Assembly (NCBI RefSeq): GCF_017307495.1
Contig: NZ_JAFKHE010000017.1
Location: 1 to 37,086, forward strand
Origin: Devosia sp.
GTDB lineage: Bacteria; Pseudomonadota; Alphaproteobacteria; Rhizobiales; Devosiaceae
Direction: 5' to 3'
DNA: 37,086 nt
The translations under genes and the position numbers were made by a program. Numbering within the stretch: position 1 is the first letter of the stretch; the number at the start of each line of letters is the position of its first letter. This document shows, in pieces, positions 1 to 8,869 of this stretch. The notes under the pieces were generated by a model. It had not been told where the DNA came from and did no database searches. It saw only the letters and a program-made list of their open reading frames with translations.

Positions 1-74
1 GCCGGCGAGGCGTGAGCCTCATTCATTCTGCGGACTACCGCGAGGGGCAAAGGCCCCGCCGGCCCGTTCGCTTC

Positions 75-92
75 ATCCCCCGCAAAGGGGAT
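75..92 (+). terminator. Possible weak hairpin terminator
   Basis: A six-base-pair hairpin, ATCCCC / GGGGAT with loop CGCAAA, is followed by GGCTCTTT. It could end transcription of a rightward gene lying left of the window. The T-run is short, so this is a weak call. Confidence 0.25.
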
Positions 93-282
93 GGCTCTTT
101 GACAAACTCCGAAGCCGCAGGGCTGTCGGACAAATCAGCATGTCCGGCGTCCTCGTACCACCGGTTAACGGTCAACGCGCGGTGAGCGCGCAAAAGCCGT
201 TCAACTGCCGCCGATGGCGCTTAGCCCGCCGCAACGGTGGATGGCCCAAGTTCTGGCCTTCCAGAACAGGGAAGGGTTCCAT

Positions 283-612
283 ATGGGTTTGAGAGCGTTG
301 GCCTACGAGCAGGCGATGAGCGATCCGATCAACGAGGCACTGGTACTGTACACGGGCTTCGGCACGTCCCCGTTCCCGCGTGCCAAGACGCCGCACCTGG
401 TACAGCGGTTCGGTTCCGCCAAGGGAGCCGAGCTCAAGCAGCGCATCCTTGACCTGCTCGAGGAGTTGCAGCAACCCGTGGAGGCGCTCGAGGTACGCTC
501 GAGGAAGAGCCTGACAGAACGGGCGATCGAGCAACTCCAGCCGAGGCATCCAGAACTCGACGATTCGGGCCTCAAGGCCCTGGCCTGGACCTATTCTTTC
601 GGCTTGCGCTGA
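283..612 (+). CDS. Hypothetical protein, 109 aa
   Basis: I do not recognise this protein. The ATG at 283 is preceded by a purine-rich AGGGAAGGG ribosome-binding site, which favours it over the in-frame ATG at 214 that lacks one. The product is a soluble-looking, charged protein with no signal peptide or membrane segment. Its middle (about residues 45-75) is rich in Leu, Glu, Gln and Arg and probably forms amphipathic helices; the C-terminus is aromatic and basic. An overlapping reverse-strand reading frame of similar length exists but has no good start context. Nothing in the neighbours suggests a function. Confidence 0.5.
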   Translation: MGLRALAYEQAMSDPINEALVLYTGFGTSPFPRAKTPHLVQRFGSAKGAELKQRILDLLEELQQPVEALEVRSRKSLTERAIEQLQPRHPELDDSGLKALAWTYSFGLR

Positions 613-624
613 GGCGTAGCGGAT

Positions 625-643
625 TGTTCACGCCGGGTGAACA
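625..643. promoter_or_regulatory. Perfect inverted repeat TGTTCAC-N5-GTGAACA
   Basis: Seven-bp arms with a GCCGG centre lie 13 nt after the stop of the 283-612 gene and about 220 nt upstream of the FMN reductase. There is no T-run, so an operator is as likely as a terminator. The regulator is unknown. Confidence 0.35.
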
Positions 644-836
644 GTGCATTCCCTTGCACAAGCCAATCAATCCGACAGCGACGGGCGACGCCCCAAGGCC
701 GCCCAGATGGCCGGAATCTCTAGGCTTACAGATCTGATACTCGAGGAACACAGTTGTGACCGGGTGCTGTCGCTGTGACCCTGCGCCAAAATGGTGCCTG
801 CTTGCGATGCGGCACCACAGGCACTTATTTGCCTCT

Positions 837-853
837 AGTAACATTTTGATACT
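837..853. promoter_or_regulatory. Near-palindromic operator-like site before the FMN reductase
   Basis: The 17-bp sequence AGTAACATTTTGATACT has symmetric outer parts (AGTA/TACT, and C/G two bases further in) around an AT-rich core, unusual in this GC-rich DNA. It ends one base before the GGAG ribosome-binding site at 854-857. Short AT-rich dyads of this type are typical of HxlR/YodB-type redox regulators, which often control flavin reductases; that link is an inference. Confidence 0.35.
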
Positions 854-865
854 GGAGTGCAGCAG

Positions 866-1474
866 ATGACCAAACCCAAGATTGCCGTGATTGTCGGTTC
901 CATCCGTCCGACCCGTTTCGGCGACAAGCCGGCCAAGTGGATTGCCGATCACGCCGCCGCCCGCGGCGACATTGACGTCGAGATCGTCGACCTGAAGGAC
1001 TATCCGCTTCCGCTGTTCGACGCGGCCGCGTCCGACTTCTGGATGCCGACGCCAAACGAAATGGCTGCCAAGTGGCAGGCCAAGCTCAGCGAGTTCGACG
1101 GCTACATCTTCGTCACCGCCGAATACAATCGCTCGGTGCCGGGCGCGCTGAAGAACGCGATCGACTGGGCCTACAAGCCCTTCATCAAGAAGGCCTCTGC
1201 CTTCGTCGCCTACGGTTCGGTCGGCGGCGCGCGTGCCGTCGAGCACCTGCGCAACATCATGGTCGAGCTGCAGTCGGTTCCGGTGCGCCATGCCATCCAC
1301 ATCGGTGGCTCGGACTTCATGCCGATCATGATGGGCCAGCAGAGCTGGGACGACGCCAAGGGCAAGTTCGACATGTTCGTGCCCGAGCTGCTCGACAACC
1401 TCGTCTGGTGGACCAACGCGACCAAGGCGGCGCGCGAGGCCGACGCCAGCAAGGACGCGACCAAGGCGGCCTGA
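866..1474 (+). CDS. NADPH-dependent FMN reductase family protein
   Basis: A 202-aa flavodoxin-fold oxidoreductase of the NADPH-dependent FMN reductase family (Pfam FMN_red). Members bind FMN and reduce flavins, quinones, azo dyes or chromate with NAD(P)H in the cytoplasm. The phosphate-binding loop [11 protein letters not shown] is at residues 11-21, and the family signature [16 protein letters not shown] lies about residues 89-104, followed by a glycine-rich SVGGARA segment. The ATG at 866 was chosen because GGAG lies eight bases upstream; an in-frame GTG at 857 overlaps that site. The gene stands alone, with an operator-like dyad before it and a clear terminator after it, so it is probably monocistronic and inducible. 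The exact substrate cannot be told from sequence. Confidence 0.9.
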   Translation: MTKPKIAVIVGSIRPTRFGDKPAKWIADHAAARGDIDVEIVDLKDYPLPLFDAAASDFWMPTPNEMAAKWQAKLSEFDGYIFVTAEYNRSVPGALKNAIDWAYKPFIKKASAFVAYGSVGGARAVEHLRNIMVELQSVPVRHAIHIGGSDFMPIMMGQQSWDDAKGKFDMFVPELLDNLVWWTNATKAAREADASKDATKAA

Positions 1475-1524
1475 GGCTCCGACGACGTTTCGCCGGGGTT
1501 CTCCTCCTTTCGCACCCCGGTGGG

Positions 1525-1556
1525 AGGCGGCGCATCAATCGCGCCGCCTTCTTTTT
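1525..1556 (+). terminator. Rho-independent terminator after FMN reductase
   Basis: A perfect nine-bp stem AGGCGGCGC / GCGCCGCCT with a seven-base loop is followed directly by TCTTTTTG. This is the clearest intrinsic terminator in the left part of the window, 50 bp after the stop codon. Confidence 0.85.
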
Positions 1557-1640
1557 GTTCATGCGGCAGCCACAAATCCGCATGACTGTCTCGCGTCAAA
1601 TGCTAAGCTTGACGGAATCTTGGCCGTTGAGTGCGCCGCC

Positions 1641-1662
1641 GGGCGGGTGTAGACACCCGCCC
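1641..1662 (+). promoter_or_regulatory. Strong GC hairpin in the kup leader
   Basis: GGGCGGGTG and CACCCGCCC form a perfect nine-bp stem with a four-base TAGA loop. It ends 27 nt before the kup start codon and 18 nt before its GAAGGG ribosome-binding site. There is no T-run. It may be a leader structure affecting kup expression or mRNA stability; no known riboswitch is recognised. Confidence 0.4.
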
Positions 1663-1689
1663 ACCCGAAACAGGGTGAGCGAAGGGCAT

Positions 1690-3606
1690 ATGACTCAGAC
1701 CACTTCGTCCGGCGTGACGCCCGGCGCTGGGGCGACCGATCAGGCCGGCCACGCCGTTCCGAGCAACCTCCCTATCCTCATCCTTGGCGCCCTGGGCGTT
1801 GTGTTCGGCGATATCGGGACCAGCCCGCTCTATGCCTTCCGCGAGGCATTGCATGCCGCCGGCGGCGCGCCATCGGAGCGCGAGGTACTGGGGCTGCTCT
1901 CGCTGATCGTGTGGGCGCTTACCATCGTCGTCACCGTCAAGTACGTGATCTTCGTGCTGCGCGCCGACAACAAGGGCGAGGGCGGCACGCTCTCGCTGAT
2001 GACACTGGCCACCAATGCGTTCACCAAGCGCCCGGCCTGGGTCATCGGGCTGGGCATCGTCGGCGGTTCGCTGTTCCTGGGCGATGCGATCATCACCCCG
2101 GCCATTTCGGTGCTGTCGGCGGTCGAGGGTCTCGAAGTGGTGGAGCCGCGGCTCACGCCATGGGTCGTGCCGATGACCGTGGTGATCCTGTTCGGACTGT
2201 TCATGGTCCAGCGCTTCGGCACGCAGCGCGTCTCCACCGTGTTCGGCCCGGTCATGGCGGCATGGTTCGTCATCCTGGGGGTTATCGGCCTCTTCCATAT
2301 CGTTGACGCACCGCAGGTGCTCCTCGCGCTCAATCCCGGTTACGGCATCGAGTTCCTCTATGGTCACGCACATCTGGCCATCGTCGTGCTCGGGGCAGTG
2401 TTCCTGGCGGTGACCGGAGCGGAAGCGCTGTACGTCGATCTCGGACATTTCGGCCGGCGCCCGATCATCCTGGCCTGGCTGGCGCTGGTGTTTCCGGCCC
2501 TGCTGCTCAACTACTTCGGTCAGGGCGCCTTCGTCCTCAGCCACCCGGCCGAGGTCAGCAATCCCTTCTTCCAGATGCAGCCCGAATGGGCCCTGCTGCC
2601 CATGGTCGGGATCGCCACGCTGGCCACCGTGATTGCGAGCCAGGCCGTGATCTCCGGCGCCTATTCGCTGGTCCGCCAGGCCATGCACCTCAACCTGCTG
2701 CCACGCCTCGAGGTCAGGCATACCTCGGAAGAAGTGGCCGGGCAGATCTTCATGCCGCAGGTCAATTTCCTGCTGCTGATCTGCGTGCTGCTGCTCGTGG
2801 TCGGCTTCCGCTCGTCGAGCGCCCTGTCCGCTGCCTATGGCATCGCGGTGACCGGCGAGATGCTGGTGACGGCCGTGCTGCTGTTCATCGTGATGTGGCG
2901 GCTGTGGAAATGGAACCTTGTGGTCGCCATGGCGGTGATCGTGCCGCTGCTGGTCATCGACATCGGCTTCTTCGCCGCCAACCTGGCGAAGTTCCCGCAA
3001 GGCGGCTGGGTGCCGGCGGTGGTGGCCGCGACGATTGCCTCCCTGATGGTGATCTGGATCGTCGGCCGCCGTCGCCTCGCCGAGAAGACCCGACGCGACG
3101 AGGTGCCCCTCGAGTTCCTCGTGGAGAACCTGTCCAAGAAGCGGCCGACCACGGTGCCCGGCACTGCGGTGTTCCTCACCTCCGACATCGAAGGCGCTCC
3201 AACGGCGCTGCTGCACAGCCTCAAGCACTACAAGGTTCTGCACGAGCACAACGTCATCCTGACGATCATGACCTCGGATCGACCGCGCGTGGCCGACGAG
3301 GACAAGATTCGCATCGACGCCTATAACGACCTGTTCTACCGGGTGGTCGTGACCTTCGGCTACATCGAGACGCCGAACATTCCCAAGGCGCTGGCGCTGG
3401 CACGCAAGCTCGGCTGGAAGTTCGACATCATGAGCACGTCGTTCTTCCTGTCGCGGCGGTCGCTGAAGCCGTCGCCCAAGGGGGGGATGCCGCTATGGCT
3501 CGATCGGGTGTTCATCGCACTGGCGCGAAACGCCACCGATGCGACCGAGTATTTCCACATCCCCACCGGGCGCGTGGTCGAAATCGGTACGCAGGTGATG
3601 ATCTAG
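1690..3606 (+). CDS. kup: Potassium uptake transporter Kup (TrkD)
   Basis: A 638-aa inner-membrane K+ uptake protein of the KUP/HAK/KT family, which couples K+ import to protons and serves as a low-affinity uptake route. The hallmark [20 protein letters not shown] covers about residues 33-52 in the first membrane segment. About twelve hydrophobic segments follow up to residue 460, then a hydrophilic C-terminal domain of about 180 residues, as usual for bacterial Kup (about 620-640 aa). The reading frame is open far upstream, but the ATG at 1690 has GAAGGG in front and gives the normal family N-terminus; an upstream GTG at 1675 is less likely. A strong hairpin sits in the leader. The neighbours are unrelated, and the gene ends 21 bp from a convergent small gene. 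Confidence 0.97.
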   Translation: MTQTTSSGVTPGAGATDQAGHAVPSNLPILILGALGVVFGDIGTSPLYAFREALHAAGGAPSEREVLGLLSLIVWALTIVVTVKYVIFVLRADNKGEGGTLSLMTLATNAFTKRPAWVIGLGIVGGSLFLGDAIITPAISVLSAVEGLEVVEPRLTPWVVPMTVVILFGLFMVQRFGTQRVSTVFGPVMAAWFVILGVIGLFHIVDAPQVLLALNPGYGIEFLYGHAHLAIVVLGAVFLAVTGAEALYVDLGHFGRRPIILAWLALVFPALLLNYFGQGAFVLSHPAEVSNPFFQMQPEWALLPMVGIATLATVIASQAVISGAYSLVRQAMHLNLLPRLEVRHTSEEVAGQIFMPQVNFLLLICVLLLVVGFRSSSALSAAYGIAVTGEMLVTAVLLFIVMWRLWKWNLVVAMAVIVPLLVIDIGFFAANLAKFPQGGWVPAVVAATIASLMVIWIVGRRRLAEKTRRDEVPLEFLVENLSKKRPTTVPGTAVFLTSDIEGAPTALLHSLKHYKVLHEHNVILTIMTSDRPRVADEDKIRIDAYNDLFYRVVVTFGYIETPNIPKALALARKLGWKFDIMSTSFFLSRRSLKPSPKGGMPLWLDRVFIALARNATDATEYFHIPTGRVVEIGTQVMI

Positions 3607-3627
3607 TTCGCCGCACTCCGCTCTGGA

Positions 3628-4050
3628 TCAGCCCTTGGGCATGTCCGGGCAGACATAGGGCACGGTGGCGGCTACGTACCTCTCTTCGACAGCGCCGCCC
3701 CCGACCTTCACGCTGAGCACCAGCTCGGCGTCGGAGAGCGAAACGATGTTGGCGGCGATGTCCATGCCGTCCTCGTTCCACTTGAGGGCGGTGTCGGAGG
3801 TCAGTTCCCACGGGCTGAGACGGTGCGTCTCCCAGCACGAATCCTGAACCAGGGTGCCGTCCGAGAGGAAGATCTTCATTGCGCCCGGCAAGTCGCCATC
3901 GGCTTTCGTCCAGACCCTGTCGACAAGGCCGGGCCTGGACGTCCCAGAGGCGGTCTCGAGGGCCGATTCCCCGGCGAAGGCGGGGAGGCAGGCCGTGGAA
4001 CTGACGCCCCACATGGCGAGCAAGGCGAAGAGGGCGGCTTTGCTGGTCAT
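3628..4050 (-). CDS. Small secreted hypothetical protein, 140 aa
   Basis: I recognise no family. The N-terminus has a typical Sec signal: positive start, hydrophobic stretch LFALLAMWGV, then a likely cleavage after Ala-Phe-Ala at about residue 26. A cysteine in STAC at residues 18-21 lacks a good lipobox, so a soluble periplasmic protein is more likely than a lipoprotein. The mature part has two cysteines (in DSCWETH and the C-terminal YVCPDM) that could form a disulfide, and looks like a small beta-rich domain. The gene lies downstream of the leftward MFS/old yellow enzyme pair, separated by 135 bp holding a hairpin and a phased GTTC repeat, so it may have its own promoter. Confidence 0.7.
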   Translation of the reverse strand: MTSKAALFALLAMWGVSSTACLPAFAGESALETASGTSRPGLVDRVWTKADGDLPGAMKIFLSDGTLVQDSCWETHRLSPWELTSDTALKWNEDGMDIAANIVSLSDAELVLSVKVGGGAVEERYVAATVPYVCPDMPKG

Positions 4051-4090
4051 TCGGCATCATCTCCGGTTTGAGGCTGACTGTAGCTGGTTA

Positions 4091-4130
4091 CGGCGCAGCC
4101 GCGATGCAAGCAGGCATCGTGATTGCGCCG
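4091..4130. other. Nested hairpin between two leftward genes
   Basis: An outer stem CGGCGCA (4091-4097) / TGCGCCG (4124-4130) encloses an inner stem CGATGC / GCATCG (4102-4119) with four-base symmetric internal loops. No T-run follows on either strand. It may act as a weak terminator for the upstream operon or as a leader hairpin of the small secreted protein gene. Confidence 0.35.
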
Positions 4131-4157
4131 GAACCCGGATCAACAGCCAGGCAACAT

Positions 4158-4183
4158 GAACCGTCGATGAGCGAGGGATGAAC
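4158..4183 (-). promoter_or_regulatory. Three 11-bp phased GTTC-type repeats
   Basis: On the minus strand the array reads GTTC-N7-GCTC-N7-GTTC, each unit continuing as (G)TTCAT or CTCAT. It begins just after the old yellow enzyme stop codon and lies about 108 bp upstream of the small secreted protein start at 4050. The spacing fits either the alphaproteobacterial LexA box (GTTC-N7-GTTC) or tandem binding by an OmpR/PhoB-type regulator. Confidence 0.35.
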
Positions 4184-4185
4184 GG

Positions 4186-5310
4186 CTACTGGCGCACACC
4201 CAACACGCGGTCGCGATCACGGATGCGGTTGCGGGCCTGCTTAGGCCAGAGCTGGTATGCGTCCCCGCCGCCTTCGAGAATGTGTCGGGCATGGACCGGC
4301 CAGTTGGGGTCTTCCAATGCCGTGCGGGCAAAGGCGACCATGTCCGCGTCGCCCTCGGCGAGGATGCGCTCCGCATCGGCCGGATCGTCGATCAGGCCCA
4401 CGGCCATGGTGGGGAGGCCGGACCCGCGCACGGCGCGCGACAGCTCGACCTGGTACAGGGGGGCGGCCTTGAGGGCATAGCCATCGAAGCCGCCCGAGGA
4501 GCAATGGATCATGTCGACGCCGCGTGACTTGAGCTCGCGGGCCAGCACCACCGAGTCCTCGACGCCCCAGCCCCCCGGGCTGCCGTCGGTGACCGAGATG
4601 CGCACCAGCAGCGGCTTGTGCTCCGGCCAGACGGCGCGCGTCGCCTCCGTTACCTCGAGGGCGAAGCGCATGCGGTTTTCGCGGCTGCCGCCGTACTCAT
4701 CGGTGCGATGGTTCGAGATGGGCGAGAGGAACTGGTTGATCAGGTAGCCGTGCGCGCCGTGGATCTCGATGGTGTCGAACCCCGCCGCATCGGCGCGGCG
4801 GGCCGCATCGGCAAAGGCCTGGACGATGCGCGCAATGCCTGCCTTGTCGAGGGCAGTAGGGGTCTGATAGCCGGGATTGTCGGAGTGCCGTTCGGCACTG
4901 GGAGCGACGGGCACCCAGGTTTCATAGGCGTACTCGACCTTCTCCGCCTCCGTCTCGTTGAAGCTGCCGCGCCACCAGATCGGGGTGGCTGCCTTGCGTC
5001 CCGCATGGGCGAGCTGGATGCCGGTGGCGGCGCCTTCTGACTTCAGAAAGCGGGCAATGTGAGCGAGCGGGGCGATCTGGTCGTCGTTCCACAGCCCCAG
5101 ATCGCCGTAGGAGATGCGTCCGTCCGGCGTGACGCCGGTGGCTTCGACGATCACGAGGCCGAAGCCGCCCAGCGCAAAGCGGCCAAGATGGACAAAGTGC
5201 CAGTCGTTGGCGAGACCGTGCTGCGACGAGTACTGGCACATCGGGGCCACGACCGTGCGATTGCGGAAAGTCAGGCCGCGCAGTGTGTACGGCGAAAAGA
5301 GCTGGGACAT
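4186..5310 (-). CDS. NADH:flavin oxidoreductase, old yellow enzyme family (YqjM-like)
   Basis: A 374-aa FMN-dependent ene-reductase of the old yellow enzyme family, which reduces activated C=C bonds of enals, enones or nitro compounds with NAD(P)H. The N-terminal APMCQYSS places a cysteine at residue 25 and a tyrosine at 27, the pair that marks the thermophilic-like/YqjM class. The signature EIHGAHGYLINQFLSP contains the substrate-binding histidines, and NHRTDEYGGSRENR follows it. The reading frame extends upstream of 5310, but the MSQLF start matches the family N-terminus; its ribosome-binding site is only AGAAG-like. The gene follows the MFS exporter by 89 bp on the same strand, suggesting a detoxification operon for an electrophilic compound. 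Confidence 0.93.
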   Translation of the reverse strand: MSQLFSPYTLRGLTFRNRTVVAPMCQYSSQHGLANDWHFVHLGRFALGGFGLVIVEATGVTPDGRISYGDLGLWNDDQIAPLAHIARFLKSEGAATGIQLAHAGRKAATPIWWRGSFNETEAEKVEYAYETWVPVAPSAERHSDNPGYQTPTALDKAGIARIVQAFADAARRADAAGFDTIEIHGAHGYLINQFLSPISNHRTDEYGGSRENRMRFALEVTEATRAVWPEHKPLLVRISVTDGSPGGWGVEDSVVLARELKSRGVDMIHCSSGGFDGYALKAAPLYQVELSRAVRGSGLPTMAVGLIDDPADAERILAEGDADMVAFARTALEDPNWPVHARHILEGGGDAYQLWPKQARNRIRDRDRVLGVRQ

Positions 5311-5399
5311 TGGGCTTCTGCTGCAGTTGGAAACGGCAGCAATCCTGCCCCGAATATGCTTCATCGGCAAGTGCCGATGAAGCGGCGTGCGCCGACGGC

Positions 5400-6863
5400 T
5401 CAGGCGGCTTGCGGGCGGCGGTGGCCGGAGACTTCCGCGCCAGCGTTGCGCTCGAGTGTCAGGAGCTGGAGGGCGCAGGCGATGATGATGGCGCCCATGA
5501 CGATATAGGTGATCTGGAAATCGATGACACCGAGGACCGGCGCGCCCCGCCACATCTGGCTGAGGTTGAGCGTGCCGGCGGCAACGGCGACCCCGAACAC
5601 CATGGAGAGCTGCTGCGACATGCTCGAGATCGTGGTGGCGGAACTGCGTCGGTCGGCGTCGACGTCAGCGAAGGCGAGGGTGGCCAGCGCCGTGAACTGC
5701 ATCGAGCGGGTCGCACCGGCGATGAACAGCACCACCACCGTCAGCAGGTACGGAGTCTGCGGACCGAGCAGGCCGCACGCGGCCACCGACACGCCGGCGA
5801 GGACGCCATTGATCGTCAGCACGCTGCGGAAGCCGAACCGGCGCAGGGCGGGCGTGGTGATGGCTTTGATGACGAGGTTGCCCAGGAAGTAGATGACGAC
5901 GAGGGCCCCGGAGCTGAGCGCATCCATCCCGTAGGCGACCTGGAACATCAGCGGCAGCAGGAACGGCGTTGCGTTGATGGCGGTCCTGAGGATCGCGCCG
6001 GCCCTTGCGTCGGTCGCGGCGAAGGTTGCGATCCGCAGTGTCCTGAGGTCGATCAGCGGATGTTCGATGCGCAGGAGCCAGGTCACGGCCGCTGCGCCAA
6101 CGACGAAGCCTACAACGATCAGCACAGCCGCCACCCATGTCGGCAGCGTACCCTGCACCAGGGCGTCGAAGCCGTAGAGCAGGCAGCCCAGCGTCACGCC
6201 GGTCAGCGCGAAACCAGGCGCATCGAACGGGCGATGCTTCAGCTCGACATCCCGGGGAACGATCATGGCGACCAGCACAAGCCCGATGATGCCGAGCGGG
6301 ATGTTGATCCAGAAGTTCCAGTGCCAGGAGATGTATTCGGTGATGAAGCCGCCGAGGGCGGGGCCGATGACAGGGGCAAAGAGCGCCGGCCAGATGGTCA
6401 GGCCGATGGCCGGAACGATCTCGGACTTCGCGGCGGTCCGCAACACGATGATGCGGCCGACCGGGAACAACACGGAACTGCCGGCGCCCTGCAGCGCGCG
6501 GGCAATGGCGAACTGCCCGAGATCCTGTGCCATGCCGCAGGCGACGGAGGTAAGGGTGAACACCGCGAGCGCTGCGAGGAACACGCGGCGCGCGCCGAAG
6601 CGATCTGAGAGCCACGCCGCCGCCGGAATGCAGATGGCGACCGCCAGCATGTAGATGGTGACGCCAAGGCTCATCTCGAGCGTCTCGACACCGAAGTCGC
6701 GCGCCATGCGAGGGAGGGCGGTGACGATGATCACCCCATCGAGGAACTGCATGAACAGGGCTGCCGCGACGACGAGGGCGACATTGCGGGCGTGCGGGCT
6801 GAGGGGCGTGGGCATCGACGAGTGGGAGTGGGTGACCGGGACGGTAGCGATATAGCGCAACAT
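5400..6863 (-). CDS. DHA2-family MFS drug exporter
   Basis: An inner-membrane multidrug transporter of the major facilitator superfamily, DHA2 (EmrB/QacA-like) group, probably with 14 membrane segments, exporting substrates by proton antiport. Motif FLDGVIIVTALPRMARDFG is in the first helix, WLSDRFGARRVF (motif A) follows helix 2, and GPALGGFITEYISWHWNFWINIPLG is the DHA2 motif in helix 5. The start is uncertain: ATG at 6863 gives 487 aa, while the in-frame ATG at 6815 (MPTPLSPHARN) gives 471 aa and fits the family better. Neither has a good ribosome-binding site. A GGTAGC/GCTACC dyad (6843-6869) covers the upstream start and could be an operator. It probably shares an mRNA with the old yellow enzyme downstream. 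Confidence 0.92.
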   Translation of the reverse strand: MLRYIATVPVTHSHSSMPTPLSPHARNVALVVAAALFMQFLDGVIIVTALPRMARDFGVETLEMSLGVTIYMLAVAICIPAAAWLSDRFGARRVFLAALAVFTLTSVACGMAQDLGQFAIARALQGAGSSVLFPVGRIIVLRTAAKSEIVPAIGLTIWPALFAPVIGPALGGFITEYISWHWNFWINIPLGIIGLVLVAMIVPRDVELKHRPFDAPGFALTGVTLGCLLYGFDALVQGTLPTWVAAVLIVVGFVVGAAAVTWLLRIEHPLIDLRTLRIATFAATDARAGAILRTAINATPFLLPLMFQVAYGMDALSSGALVVIYFLGNLVIKAITTPALRRFGFRSVLTINGVLAGVSVAACGLLGPQTPYLLTVVVLFIAGATRSMQFTALATLAFADVDADRRSSATTISSMSQQLSMVFGVAVAAGTLNLSQMWRGAPVLGVIDFQITYIVMGAIIIACALQLLTLERNAGAEVSGHRRPQAA

Positions 6864-7032
6864 GCTACCATACCACCATCACCGGTTTGGCTGATGCCGA
6901 CAGATGCGGCCGGGGTGTGGCTTCAACTCCTCGCAGCTGCGGCGACCTTGCAATGTCTCGCCCTTCGTAGGACTTTCCTCGGGCTACCATTCCAGTCATT
7001 GATTGCCTCCCCAAGGACAAAGACCCCTAGCC

Positions 7033-7995
7033 ATGCCCTTTTTCGACCTGCCGCAGTCCCAGCTCGAAGCCTACCGCTCGAGCGCCGTCGCCCCTGCCGA
7101 CTTCGATGCCTTCTGGGCCGAAACCCTCAGCGCTTCGCGCGCGAAACCGCTGGACGCGGTGTTCGAGCCGGTCGACACGGGCCTCAGGCTGTTCGACGTT
7201 TTCGATGTTACCTTCGCCGGGTTCGGTGGGGACAAGATCAAGGGCTGGTACATCAAGCCGGCCGGCCAGGCGCCACGCGGCACGGTGGTGAAGTTCATCG
7301 GCTACGGCGGCGGCCGCGCGCTGCCGCAGGAACACCTGCTCTGGCCTGCCACCGGGCGCGCCGTGCTGGTGATGGACACGCGAGGGCAGGGCAGCAGCTG
7401 GTCACGCGGCGACACGCCCGATCCGTCCGGCGCCCATCCCGCCCATCCCGGCTTCATGACGCGCGGCATCAACGATCCGCACGACTACTATTACCGTCGC
7501 GTCTACACCGACGGCGTACGGGCGGTGGACGTGGCCCTCGGCCGTTCCGAGACCGATCCCAACAAGCTGGCGGTGGTGGGCGGTAGCCAGGGGGGCGGCA
7601 TCTCGATCGCCGTGGCGGGCCTCCACCCGGGCGTGAAGGCAGCGATGCCCGACGTGCCGTTCCTGTGCGACTTCCCGCGGGCGGTGGGGCTGACGACCCG
7701 CGATCCCTATGGCGAGATCGTGCGCTACCTCGCGGTACATCGGGAGAAGGCGGCGACGGCCTACAACACGATCAACTACTTCGACGGCGTCCACTTTGCG
7801 GCCCGCAGCAAGGCCGCGGCATTGTTCTCGGTGGCGCTGATGGATGACGTGTGCCCGCCTTCAACGGTCTACGGCGCCTACAATGCCTGGGCGGGACCGA
7901 AGACGATCGAAACCTACACGTTCAACAATCACGAGGGTGGCGGCACCTGGCAGGAGCGCCGGCAGGTCGCCTGGCTAGACGGAACGCTGGCTTGA
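7033..7995 (+). CDS. Acetylxylan esterase / cephalosporin-C deacetylase (CE7 family)
   Basis: A 320-aa alpha/beta-hydrolase of carbohydrate esterase family 7, which removes acetyl groups from xylo-oligosaccharides and also deacetylates cephalosporin C. CE7 enzymes are usually cytoplasmic hexamers, in keeping with the absence of a signal peptide. The family's RGQG motif is at residues 117-120, the nucleophile Ser185 lies in GGSQGGG, the acidic residue is Asp271 or 272 (MDDVCPPS) and the catalytic histidine is His300 in the HE motif. The length is normal for the family. The ATG at 7033 was chosen; a TTG ten codons upstream is possible. The stop codon overlaps the possible TTG start of a sugar permease gene, so its substrate may be an imported acetylated oligosaccharide. 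Confidence 0.93.
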   Translation: MPFFDLPQSQLEAYRSSAVAPADFDAFWAETLSASRAKPLDAVFEPVDTGLRLFDVFDVTFAGFGGDKIKGWYIKPAGQAPRGTVVKFIGYGGGRALPQEHLLWPATGRAVLVMDTRGQGSSWSRGDTPDPSGAHPAHPGFMTRGINDPHDYYYRRVYTDGVRAVDVALGRSETDPNKLAVVGGSQGGGISIAVAGLHPGVKAAMPDVPFLCDFPRAVGLTTRDPYGEIVRYLAVHREKAATAYNTINYFDGVHFAARSKAAALFSVALMDDVCPPSTVYGAYNAWAGPKTIETYTFNNHEGGGTWQERRQVAWLDGTLA

Positions 7996-8867
7996 CCACG
8001 CTCGCCCTCGACTACGCCGACCGCGACGGGGCGATCGCCCGTCGTCGGTGGGTGATGTCGCGCGTCGCCATCTACGCGGTACTGTCGCTGTTCGCGCTGG
8101 TCTATCTCGCGCCGGCGCTGCTGGTGTTTCTCAACTCCTTCCGCGATGGCGCCGAAGTCAGCCGCAACGGCCTCATCGCCATCCCGATGAGCTTCTCGTT
8201 CGACAATTATGTCCGGGCCTGGACGCAGGCCTGCGTCAGCGGCATGTGCCGAGGGCTGGCACCCAACTTCATCAACTCGCTGATCATTACCATTCCAGCG
8301 ACGATCGCGACGACGATCATCGGGGCAATGAACGGCTACGTGCTGAGCAAGTGGAAGTTTCCGGGTTCCGAGTTCGTCTTCGTGATGATCTTTCTCGGCA
8401 TCTTCCTGCCCAGCCAGGTGTCGCTGCTCCCCTGGGCCTGGATCATCGGCAAGCTCGGCCTGTCCAACAATGTGATGGGCCTGTTGCTGATCCACACCGT
8501 GCAGGGCATTTCGTTCGCGACGCTGTTCTGTCGCAACTTCTACGCCGGCCTGCCGGACGAGATCGTGAAAGCGGCGCAGATCGACGGGGCCGGGTTCTGG
8601 CGCATCTTCACCCGCGTCGTGCTGCCGCTGTCCGGGCCGATCCTCGCCGTCACGGTGATCTGGCAGTTCACCTCGATCTGGAACGAGTACCTCTACGGCG
8701 TGGTGTTCACCTCCGGGGCGCAGCAGCCGATCACGGCTGCGATCATGGGGGTGCGGGCCGGCGGATCGGCGGCCACGGTGATGATGGCGGCGGTGCCGCC
8801 GCTGCTGGTGTATCTGATCGGCGGCAAGTATTTTGTGCGCGGACTCACCCAAGGGGCGCTGAAGTAG
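7992..8867 (+). CDS. Carbohydrate ABC transporter permease, MalG type
   Basis: A 291-aa inner-membrane subunit of a CUT1-type sugar importer. Six hydrophobic segments are visible, and the cytoplasmic EAA loop [27 protein letters not shown] at about residues 187-213, which docks on the ATPase, is intact. The proposed TTG start overlaps the esterase stop codon; an ATG at 8055 (270 aa) is the alternative but would remove the arginine-rich segment before the first membrane helix. Such permeases work with a MalF-type partner, a binding protein and an MsmK/UgpC-type ATPase, none of which is present here. The gene ends two bases before hpt. It looks like the surviving part of a sugar-import operon, or one whose partners lie elsewhere. 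Confidence 0.9.
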   Translation: MTTLALDYADRDGAIARRRWVMSRVAIYAVLSLFALVYLAPALLVFLNSFRDGAEVSRNGLIAIPMSFSFDNYVRAWTQACVSGMCRGLAPNFINSLIITIPATIATTIIGAMNGYVLSKWKFPGSEFVFVMIFLGIFLPSQVSLLPWAWIIGKLGLSNNVMGLLLIHTVQGISFATLFCRNFYAGLPDEIVKAAQIDGAGFWRIFTRVVLPLSGPILAVTVIWQFTSIWNEYLYGVVFTSGAQQPITAAIMGVRAGGSAATVMMAAVPPLLVYLIGGKYFVRGLTQGALK

Positions 8868-8869
8868 GC

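Noticed and set aside
1603..3249. 548-aa open frame antisense to kup
   Set aside because: His/Gln/Asp-rich, no recognisable domain, and fully inside a well-supported gene.
5283..6608. 441-aa plus-strand frame opposite the MFS exporter
   Set aside because: Composition is that of a reverse-strand shadow of a membrane protein gene.
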